64,000 nucleotides of DNA. It comes from Babylonia areolata. Its lineage: Eukaryota; Mollusca; Gastropoda; Neogastropoda; Buccinidae. This document shows, piece after piece, positions 56,601 to 64,000 of this stretch (its first letter is position 1; the number at the start of each line of letters is the position of its first letter). The stretch lies in assembly GCF_041734735.1 (NCBI RefSeq), contig NC_134906.1:30599803-30663802 (forward strand), in the 5' to 3' direction. The position numbers were made by a program, and so were the translations under genes. The notes beneath the pieces are model-generated. The model saw only the letters and a list, made by a program, of their open reading frames with translations, made no database searches and was not told where the DNA came from.

Positions 56601-57835
56601 CTGCTGTGTCCAGGCAATACCTGTAAGATACCCACTGCTGTGACCAGACAATACCTGTAAGATACCCCACATGTCTAACTGCTGTGTCCAGACAATACCT
56701 GTAAGATACCCCACATGTCTAACTGCTGTGACCAGACAATACCTGTAAGATACCCCACATGTCTAACTGCTGTGTCCAGACAATACCTGTAAGATACCCC
56801 ACATGTCTAACTGCTGTGTCCAGACAATACCTGTAAGATACCCCACATGTCTAACTGCTGTGACCAGACAATACCTGTAAGATACCCCACATGTCTAACT
56901 GCTGTGTCCAGACAATACCTGTAAGATACCCCACATGTCTAACTGCTGTGTCCAGACAATACCTGTAAGATACCCACTGCTGTGACCAGACAATACCTGT
57001 AAGATACCCCACATGTCTAACTGCTGTGTCCAGACAATACCTGTAAGATACCCACTGCTGTGACCAGACAATACCTGTAAGATACCCCACATGTCTAACT
57101 GCTGTGTCCAGACAATACCTGTAAGATACCCCACATGTCTAACTGCTGTGTCCAGACAATACCTGTAAGATACCCAACATGTCTAACTGCTGTGTCCAGG
57201 CAATACCTGTAAGATACCCAACATGTCTAACTGCTGTGTCCAGGCAATACCTGTAAGATACCCCACATGTCTAACTGCTGTGTCCAGGCAATACCTGTAA
57301 GATACCCCACATGTCTAACTGCTGTGTCCAGACAATACCTGTAAGATACCCCACATGTCTAACTGCTGTGTCCAGGCAATACCTGTAAGATACCCAACAT
57401 GTCTAACTGCTGTGTCCAGACAATACCTGTAAGATACCCCACATGTCTAACTGCTGTGTCCAGACAATACCTGTAAGATACCCAACATGTCTAACTGCTG
57501 TGTCCAGGCAATACCTGTAAGATACCCCACATGTCTAACTGCTGTGTCCAGACAATACCTGTAAGATACCCCACATGTCTAACTGCTGTGTCCAGGCAAT
57601 ACCTGTAAGATACCCCACATGTCTAACTGCTGTGTCCAGACAATACCTGTAAGATACCCAACATGTCTAACTGCTGTGACCAGACAATACCTGTAAGATA
57701 CCCCACATGTCTAACTGCTGTGTCCAGACAATACCTGTAAGATACCCCACATGTCTAACTGCTGTGTCCAGACAATACCTGTAAGATACCCCACATGTCT
57801 AACTGCTGTGTCCAGGCAATACACGTAAGCTGAAA
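41628..57835 (+). repeat. 16.2-kb satellite of 44-bp and 34-bp units (~390 units)
   Basis: The long unit is CTGCTGTGTCCAGACAATAC, then CTGTAAGATACCCCACATGT, then CTAA (44 bp). The short unit lacks 10 bp (CACATGTCTA) and is 34 bp. Diagnostic variants are GTGTCC/GTGACC, AGACAA/AGGCAA and CCCCAC/CCCAAC. Blocks are duplicated on a kilobase scale: about 46.69-49.62 kb recurs at 50.40-53.33 kb at 3713-3714 bp spacing, including a shared extra C (about 48169 and 51882). It ends at CAATACACGTAAGCTG near 57835. Confidence 0.98.
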
Positions 57836-57900
57836 GCGGCGGCAGGTCTGTTGTCCAGATCGACTGGAAACCCCGGGTAGTTATTTCACTTCACTTTGAT
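57836..57900 (+). other. Short unique segment
   Basis: Right flank of the satellite, nothing recognised. Confidence 0.5.
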
Positions 57901-58320
57901 GTGTGCTGTGCAGGTGTGTGTGCTATAGCTGTTGTGTGTGCTATAGGTGTTTTATGTGCCATAGATGGTATATGTACTATAGGTGTTTTGTGTGCTATAG
58001 GTGTTTTGTGTACTATAGATGGTATGTGTACTATAAATGTTGAGTGTGCAAAAGGTGTTTTGTGTGCTTTAGGTGTTATGCGTGCTATGGGTGTTATGTG
58101 TGCTATAGATGTGTGTACTATAGGCGTTGTGTGTGCCATATGTGTCGTGTGTACTATAGATGTATGTACAAAAGGCGTTGTGTAGTATTGTTATGTGTTG
58201 GGTGTACTATGGGTGTTGTATGTACTATAGGCGTTATGTGTACTGTGGATGATGTGTGTACTATTGGTGCTGTGTCTAATGTAGATGTGTGCTGTGTAGC
58301 TATGTGTAGTAAAGGTGTAG
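57901..58320 (+). repeat. Degenerate ~18-21-bp repeat
   Basis: Units of GTGTGCTATAGGTGTTTT and GTGTACTATAGATGGTAT types, strongly diverged. Confidence 0.85.
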
Positions 58321-58375
58321 CGTGGACACCCCAGCTTCAATTTTCACTTCATGTTGATGTTGTGTAGCTGTTGTC

Positions 58376-58410
<35 letters not shown>

Positions 58411-58457
58411 CTGTGTGTGTGTGTGTGTATGTGTGTGTGTGTGTCTGTCTGTCTGTC

Positions 58458-58502
<45 letters not shown>
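58376..58502 (+). repeat. (GT)n with (CTGT)n
   Basis: Direct reading. Confidence 0.96.
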
Positions 58503-58506
<4 letters not shown>

Positions 58507-58649
58507 TGCATGGATATTGTGTTGTATATAAGTGTTGTTTTTTTTCTCTCCGTAGGTTTACTAAATTATATTTTGCAATCATAACAGACTTCCTACAATA
58601 TTTTGTCAGGGAAAACCCGGCTTGCTTTTGTCATCACGAGTTGTTTTAA

Positions 58650-58945
58650 TCACACTCATCTGCTGGCCAGATGGCCGACAGCTGTCTAACCCAACGCGCT
58701 TTGGCGTTGAGTGCATGCAAAACAAAAGATAGCAGAATAGATTGTTTCTTCAGAGTTTTGCCAGAGGACAACACTTTAGTTGCCAAGGGTTCTTTTCCAG
58801 TGCACCAAGTGTGTGCTGCACACGGGACCTCAGTTCATGGCTCAGTTTGATTTTCCAGTCAAACGTGAAGACACGGCGAGAGCTGGTGCCAACCCAGATC
58901 TTCAAGGACACACTGTTGGCAGATAACCAACCGACCACTTTCCTC
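58650..58945 (-). mobile_element. Diverged tRNA-SINE, reverse orientation
   Basis: On the minus strand it shows the same order as the SINE at 2908: the degenerate head with GGGTTGGCACC, then TGAGGTCCCGTGTGCAGCAC-like core, AAAAGAACCCTTGGCAACTA, and the GCGTTGGGTTAGACAGCTGT 3' region. It supplies the upstream part of a long stop-free frame that runs into the next array. Confidence 0.8.
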
Positions 58946-58954
58946 CTTACCTCT

Positions 58955-60510
58955 GGGAAAGGCTGTGTGGTTGATAGTCCTCATGTTGTGTTGGAACAGA
59001 CATCTTCACAGCTGTTCACTGGATTCAAAGGGAAAGGCTGTGTGGTTGATAGTCGTCATGTTGTGTTGGAACAGACATCCTCACAGCTGTTCACTGGATT
59101 CAAAGGGAAAGGCTGTGTGGTTGATAGTCGTCATGTTGTGTTGGAACAGACATCTTCACAGCTGTTCACTGGATTCAAAGGGAAAGGCTGGGTGGTTGAT
59201 AGTCATGTTGTGTTGGAACAGACATCCTCACAGCTGTTCACTGGATTCAAAGGGAAAGGCTGTGTGGTTGATAGTCATGTTGTGTTGGAACATACATCCT
59301 CACAGCTGTTCACTGGATTCAAAGGGAAAGGCTGGGTGGTTGATAGTCATGTTGTGTTGGAACAGACATCCTCACAGCTGTTCACTGGATTCAAAGGGAA
59401 AGGCTATGTGGTTGATAGTCATGTTGTGTTGGAACAGACATCCTCACAGCTGTTCACTGGATTCAAAGGGAAAGGCTGGGTGGTTGATAGTCGTCATGTT
59501 GTGTTGGAACAGACATCCTCACAGCTGTTCACTGGATTCAAAGGGAAAGGCTGGGTGGTTGATAGTCGTCATGTTGTGTTGGAACAGACATCCTCACAGC
59601 TGTTCACTGGATTCAAAGGGAAAGGCTGGGTGGTTGATAGTCGTCATGGTGTGTTGGAACAGACATCCTCACAGCTGTTCACTGGATTCAAAGGGAAAGG
59701 CTGGGTGGTTGATAGTCGTCATGGTGTGTTGGAACAGACATCCTCACAGCTGTTCACTGGATTCAAAGGGAAAGGCTGTGTGGTTGATAGTCGTCATGTT
59801 GTGTTGGAACAGACATCTTCACAGCTGTTCACTGGATTCAAAGGGAAAGGCTATGTGGTTGATAGTCATGTTGTGTTGGAACAGACATCCTCACAGCTGT
59901 TCACTGGATTCAAAGGGAAAGGCTGTGTGGTTGATAGTCATGTTGTGTTGGAACAGACATCCTCACAGCTGTTCACTGGATTCAAAGGGAAAGGCTGGGT
60001 GGTTGATAGTCATGTTGTGTTGGAACAGACATCCTCACAGCTGTTCACTGGATTCAAAGGGAAAGGCTATGTGGTTGATAGTCATGTTGTGTTGGAACAG
60101 ACATCCTCACAGCTGTTCACTGGATTCAAAGGGAAAGGCTGTGTGGTTGATAGTCGTCATGTTGTGTTGGAACAGACATCCTCACAGCTGTTCACTGGAT
60201 TCAAAGGGAAAGGCTGGGTGGTTGATAGTCATGTTGTGTTGGAACAGACATCCTCACAGCTGTTCACTGGATTCAAAGGGAAAGGCTGGGTGGTTGATAG
60301 TCGTCATGGTGTGTTGGAACAGACATCCTCACAGCTGTTCACTGGATTCAAAGGGAAAGGCTGGGTGGTTGATAGTCGTCATGGTGTGTTGGAACAGACA
60401 TCCTCACAGCTGTTCACTGGATTCAAAGGGAAAGGCTATGTGGTTGATAGTCGTCATGTTGTGTTGGAACAGACATCCTCACAGCTGTTCACTGGATTCA
60501 AAGGGGTTAA
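58955..60510 (+). repeat. 72/75-bp minisatellite with units in multiples of three (21 units)
   Basis: The unit is GGGAAAGGCTGTGTGGTTGA, TAGTCGTCATGTTGTGTTGG, AACAGACATCCTCACAGCTG and TTCACTGGATTCAAA. Long and short forms differ by one CGT triplet. Variants are GGCTGT/GGCTGG/GGCTAT, CATGTT/CATGGT and CATCTTC/CATCCTC. Two plus-strand frames stay open throughout. Confidence 0.97.
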
Positions 60511-60629
60511 GTGTGTTCACCCTCCAGCAGATAGGACCCACGTTTTGTGGCATGTTGCATTTTGTGCCAATGGAGGTTAATGCACATCTAGCCCGTATGG
60601 ATTATCTGCTGCAGTGAATCACTAAATGC

Positions 60630-60661
60630 ACACACGCACACGCGCGCGCACATACACAAAC

Positions 60662-60712
<51 letters not shown>

Positions 60713-60715
60713 CGG
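60630..60715 (+). repeat. (CA)n microsatellite
   Basis: CA/CG repeat to 60711. Confidence 0.96.
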
Positions 60716-60767
60716 TGTCTACAAGATAACACAACACCTGACATACATACGCCGTATTTGTTTTCAG

Positions 60768-61111
60768 CTGTTCCCGTCAGGACCAGACATAGTCTCCTCG
60801 TGCCTTCAGTCCATCAACACCTAGACCAGGTCCATCAACACCTAGACCAGGTCCATCAACACCTAAACCAGGTCCATCAACACCTAAACCAGGTCCATCA
60901 ATACCTAAACCAGGTCATCAACCCATCAACACCTAAACCAGGTCCATCAACACCTAGACCAGGTCCATCAACACCTAGACCAGGTCCATCAACACCTAAA
61001 CCAGGTCCATCAACACCTAAACCAGGTCCATCAACACCTAAACCAGGTCCATCAACACCTAAACCAGGTCCATCAACACCTAAACCAGGTCATCAACCCA
61101 TCAATACCTAA
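60768..61111 (+). CDS. Possible terminal coding exon (weak candidate)
   Basis: A good acceptor (TTTGTTTTCAG, ending 60767) is followed by an open frame that accepts the phase-1 exit of exon M and reads VPVRTRHSLLVPSVHQHLDQ, then a 21-bp repeat translating as VHQHLNQ and later GPSTPKP, with a stop at 61109-61111. The chance of matching phase is one in three and the body is low complexity. No family similarity is recognised. It may equally be intergenic. Confidence 0.2.
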
Positions 61112-61340
61112 ACCAGGTCCATCAACACCTAAACTAGGTCATCAACCCATCAACACCAAAACCAGGTCATCAACCCATCAACACCTAAACCAGGTCATCA
61201 ACCCATCAACATCTAAACCAGGTCATCAACCCATCAACACCTAAACCAGGTCCATCAACCCATCAATACCTAAACCAGGTCCATCAACACCTAAACCAGG
61301 CCCATCAACACCTAAACCAGGTCCATCAACATCTATATCA
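60808..61340 (+). repeat. 21-bp array (~25 units)
   Basis: The unit is GTCCATCAACACCTAAACCA followed by G; longer units contain GTCATCAACCCATCAACACC. Each unit carries CCAG|GTC. Confidence 0.96.
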
Positions 61341-61359
61341 CTGTCTGCCTGTCTTTCAG

Positions 61360-61695
61360 AGTGGGTCAGGCGTTGGACTTGTGGTCCAGTGTTCACCAGT
61401 GACCAGGGTTCCAGGCCCCGTTTCGGCATGGTGTTGTGTCCTTGGGAAAGGCACTTTACTCCGATGTTCCTCACTCCACCCAGGTGTGAATGGGAACCTG
61501 ACTTCAGTTGGGGAAGGTTAAATCGGCGGAAGGAGAGGACTGGGCCCCGCCTTCCTATGCCCAGCCCTGGACACAGTGGGTATGAATTCACTGCCTTCCT
61601 ATGCCCAGCCCTGGACACAGTGGGTATGAATTCACTGCCTTCCTATGCCCAGCCCTGGACACAGTGGGTATGAATTCACTGCCTCCATGGTCATA
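61360..61695 (+). mobile_element. tRNA-like SINE with triplicated 3' segment
   Basis: The head has a box B-like GGTTCCAGGCC (61407-61417). The core GTGTCCTTGGGAAAGGCACT is a motif I recall from many molluscan SINEs. The 3' segment (CCTTCCTATGCCCAGCCCTG then GACACAGTGGGTATGAATTC) is repeated three times with a 45-bp step. Confidence 0.7.
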
Positions 61696-61888
61696 ACAGA
61701 CTATGGGACTTTACCCTATTATTATCCATTGAATTGACGTATTTACTTTCTAGTGTTTTTCAACGTGCACATATTCCGGCTTTATTCTCATGATCATGTT
61801 TATCCAGTCATTTTTAAGCGAATTTTTGGTACATTAACTCTGCCAGTAAATGAATGTGTGGGAAGGGGGGGGGGTTATGGGTATGGGG
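61696..61888 (+). other. Intergenic or intronic, nothing recognised
   Basis: AT-rich; G-run at 61866-61874. Confidence 0.5.
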
Positions 61889-61892
61889 AGAT

Positions 61893-61990
61893 AAGGGGTG
61901 AGATGATTAACCAAAGGTGTGTGTCTTCAGACAATGTTCTTAAGGGGTCAGATGATTAACCAAAGGTGTGTGTCTTCAGACAATGTTCTT
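61893..61990 (+). repeat. ~49-bp direct duplication
   Basis: GATGATTAACCAAAGGTGTG and TGTCTTCAGACAATGTTCTT occur twice in tandem. Confidence 0.95.
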
Positions 61991-62300
61991 AACCTTCACC
62001 GTACTTTGTGGGTCTGACAGACCCATTTTTGCCTTAAAAAATGCCTTTAAAATATATTTGGTGTCCGATTAATTTGAAATTTCATGACTTTTGTTGTCAC
62101 AACATATGCATCATTTTAGTAAATTAATGTACACTTTAACTGATTAGTTAATCAGTTACGTAATTGTGAAAATTTTTACCTGCATTCCTACGTTGTGGGT
62201 CTTACAGACCCATACTCCCCAAAGAAGAGAAAACACTAAGTACCCTTATTCGTAATTTGTGGGTCTCTCAGACCCATACTCGCAAAAGAAGGGAACAAAC
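61989..62300 (+). mobile_element. Possible piggyBac-like or MITE fragment with three hairpins
   Basis: TTAA (61989-61992) is followed by CCTTCACCGTACTTTGTGGG and the palindrome TGGGTCTGACAGACCCA (62009-62025). Related palindromes lie at 62196-62212 (TGGGTCTTACAGACCCA) and 62260-62276 (TGGGTCTCTCAGACCCA). TTAA targets and GTGGGTC...GACCCA subterminal hairpins are known in piggyBac-type elements. No matching right end or transposase was found. Confidence 0.35.
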
Positions 62301-62503
62301 CAATAATCCCTTTGTACTACGTGGAACGAAGTGATTGTGCGTACATGACTGATGACACATAGGCTACCTCACTGCTTCTGTAGTTGGCTGGCACATCGCA
62401 TCCGGCTCTCACGGAGAACACAACAGTACAGCAGGCTACCGGTGTCATTGCCTCAGGCAAGTTATATTTTGATGATTATCAAGTTTATTAATTGCCATCA
62501 AGT
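62301..62503. other. Unassigned segment left of the LINE
   Basis: Nothing recognised. The LINE similarity stops abruptly at about 62504. Confidence 0.5.
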
Positions 62504-62740
62504 TAGCTTGCCATCTGTTCGATACTTTAGGTCGATTCCAACATCGCCATCTCTGAAGGCATCAGTAAGCATTGCAGAGAACATGAGGCTGAACAGCGTT
62601 GGAGCCAGGACGCAGCCTTGCTTGACACCATTTGTGACAGCAAAAGGAGCAGATGTTTCGCCATTGTCCTGGACTCGAGCCTGCATGCCTTCATGGAATT
62701 GGCTGACCAAGGAAATAAATTTCCGAGGGCATCCGTACTT
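62504..62740 (-). pseudogene. LINE reverse-transcriptase fragment, downstream part
   Basis: The minus strand reads RKFISLVSQFHEGMQARV, then NGVKQGCVLAPTLFSLMFSA, then GVLK-like IDLKYRTDGKL before similarity ends. NGVKQGCVLAP is the RT block-B motif of non-LTR retrotransposons. It continues the segment at 63636-64000, from which it is separated by a SINE. The YADD block is not reached. Confidence 0.9.
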
Positions 62741-63621
62741 TTTTTTGTTTTGTTTTGTTTTGTTTTGCTGCCCCATCATCTGCGCCGTTTCAGTGGCATT
62801 ACTCCCACGCCGCTCATTTAGATTCCCCCATACACGGCCACACCCGGGTTCGTCCGTCGCAGTCCCAGCGTCGGCAGTCCACAGGGAACCATTGATGTTA
62901 GGTCGCCTGGAGGCCACACACCAGAGGAGACCCTGCACTGCTGCTGAGTCACTTCAGTGGTGTTCAGTGGTGCCTGTTCTGTTTTAACGTACTTAGGACA
63001 CCACCTACTAAGCCCCCTACTAACGACAATAATGGCTTAGTCGCGGAGCCAGACTGAGCGAGCGTCTCTCCCAGAGTGGAGACCGCCACCACGTCCCTCA
63101 AACAACAGCCCCCCCATGAATCTGCCGACACTGACGACATTGACAGGACTCACCCAAAGCACGGAAGTGGAGGGGTATCGAAACTGAGGTCACCATGAGA
63201 GCAGGGCATGAAAGGTCACAGACTTTGAGACTATTTTGTTTATATTGATGACGATGAAGGGGGAGGAGGATGACGATGATGATGACGATGTTGCTATGGA
63301 GGTCCATTTTGGTTTGGAACTGCGTGACAAGGCTGTACTCTACGCTTCCTGTCATAATGATATCCCGGCGTTAACCAGGCCCGAGAGATACAGACACTTG
63401 CAGTGTTGGTCAGGTAATTAGAGCAACACACCCAAAGACGCATCCTTGAAGTGGATGACACTCGACTGTGTGGTCCCAGTCTCCCCATTTAAGCCCACAG
63501 CACACTCAACTCTGGGTAGGAACCGGCCACGGGCCGAAAAACCCACCTCCGCTGGGATTCGAACCCACGTCCTCCCAGCCGTCAGTCCGCGACGCTAACC
63601 ACTTCGCCACGGCGGCTGGTA
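62741..63621 (-). mobile_element. tRNA-headed SINE inserted in the LINE, 14-bp target-site duplication
   Basis: GGGCATCCGTACTT flanks it at 62727-62740 and 63622-63635. On the minus strand it starts with a tRNA head (box A TGGCGAAGTGG at 63609-63599, box B GGTTCGAATCC at 63565-63555) and ends in an (AAAAC)n tail (62768-62741). At about 880 bp it is long for a SINE; the middle could include another element. A GATGAC-type microsatellite sits at 63248-63290. Confidence 0.85.
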
Positions 63622-63635
63622 GGGCATCCGTACTT

Positions 63636-64000
63636 GGCCATGATCTTCCACAGTCCCTCTCTACTCACGGTGTCGAAGGCCTTGGTGAGGTTGACATAGG
63701 TGGAGAACAGAGCAGCATTTTGCTCCTGACATTTCTCTTGCAGCTGCCTTGCAGCAAACACCATGTCGGTGGTTCCGCGCTCTTTCCGGAATCCACATTG
63801 GCTCTCAGGCAAATGACCTTGGTCAAGGTGTGCTGTGAGGCGGTTTAGTAGGATCCTGGCAAGTATCTTGCCTGCGATGGAGAGCAAGGAAATGCCCCGA
63901 TGGTTATCACAGGCTTGCCGGTTCCCCTTTCGCTTGTACAAGTGAATGATAGATGCATCTTTGAAATCCTGGGGGATCATCTCTTCTTTCCACATGAGTG
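63636..64000 (-). pseudogene. LINE reverse-transcriptase fragment, upstream part
   Basis: The minus strand reads IPQDFKDASIIHLYKRKGN, CDNHRGISLLSIAGKILARI, PESQCGFRKERGTTDMVF and YVNLTKAFDTVSREGLWKIM up to YGCP. These are RT blocks 1, 2 and A of a non-LTR retrotransposon. The block-A Asp expected before LTKAFD is Asn here, so this copy looks inactive. It runs off the right edge. The clade (Jockey/CR1/I-like versus RTE) is not decided. Confidence 0.9.

Noticed and set aside
41541-57134. Many 60-140-codon minus-strand frames (GYLTGIVWTQQ-type)
   Set aside because: They follow the 44/34-bp satellite and break at every uneven unit combination.
41628-57835. CRISPR-like regular repeats
   Set aside because: Units are contiguous with no unique spacers, in a clearly eukaryotic context.
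58742-60580. 612-codon frame as a real gene
   Set aside because: It begins in a reversed SINE, a second frame is equally open, and unit changes are not conservative. Kept only as a low-interest finding.
453-63621. tRNA genes at 444, 2383, 2908, 61360 and 63621 (minus)
   Set aside because: Box A and B are present, but arms do not fold fully and each is followed by a SINE body; they are SINE heads.

Overview
This is eukaryotic, intron-rich animal DNA. The tRNA-derived SINEs and the invertebrate-type TRPV protein fit a mollusc, most likely a gastropod; that placement is recognition from memory, not a search. There are no bacterial operons, CRISPR arrays, plasmid or phage features.

The one clear host gene is the 3' two-thirds or more of a TRPV-class cation channel on the + strand (1215-39761 or beyond). 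Thirteen exons (named A to M here) have GT-AG borders and mutually compatible phases and give about 575 residues: ankyrin repeats (A-C), linker to the membrane (D-E), S1 (F), S2 (G), S3-S4 (H), S4-S5 linker and S5 (I), pore helix and filter (J), S6 (K), TRP-box region (L) and a charged C-terminal helix (M). It resembles the OSM-9/Inactive and OCR/Nanchung group; I cannot choose between them by eye. The 5' end lies left of the window. The 3' end is either a stop just after exon M (39821-39823) or in undetected or weakly supported exons further right.

Roughly two thirds of the window (about 43 kb by adding my coordinates) is tandem repeat. Large blocks are 5.55-6.79 kb, 13.3-17.2 and 17.6-18.65 kb (G/T-rich), 19.4-21.2 kb (60-bp units with C homopolymers), 22.8-27.5 kb (three neighbouring arrays, one C-rich), 33.6-35.1 kb, 36.9-38.0 kb and a 16.2-kb satellite of 44/34-bp units (41.63-57.84 kb). 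Long open frames across these arrays are artefacts of stop-free repeat units.

The most unusual observation is that many intronic arrays are built from the gene's own exon-intron junctions. The acceptors of exons B, D, K and L and the donors of E, G, I and K are each copied next to the authentic site, from one extra copy to dozens. Exon K is sandwiched between an array of its acceptor and an array of its donor. This gives many decoy splice sites in a channel gene and suggests minisatellites that start at splice junctions.

The right end (58.6-64 kb) is repeat-derived: a reversed SINE, a 21-unit array whose units are multiples of three, a 21-bp array, another SINE, three palindromic hairpins near a TTAA, and a minus-strand LINE reverse-transcriptase fragment split by a tRNA-headed SINE with a perfect 14-bp target-site duplication. 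I saw no endogenous retrovirus or other capsid- or envelope-bearing element.
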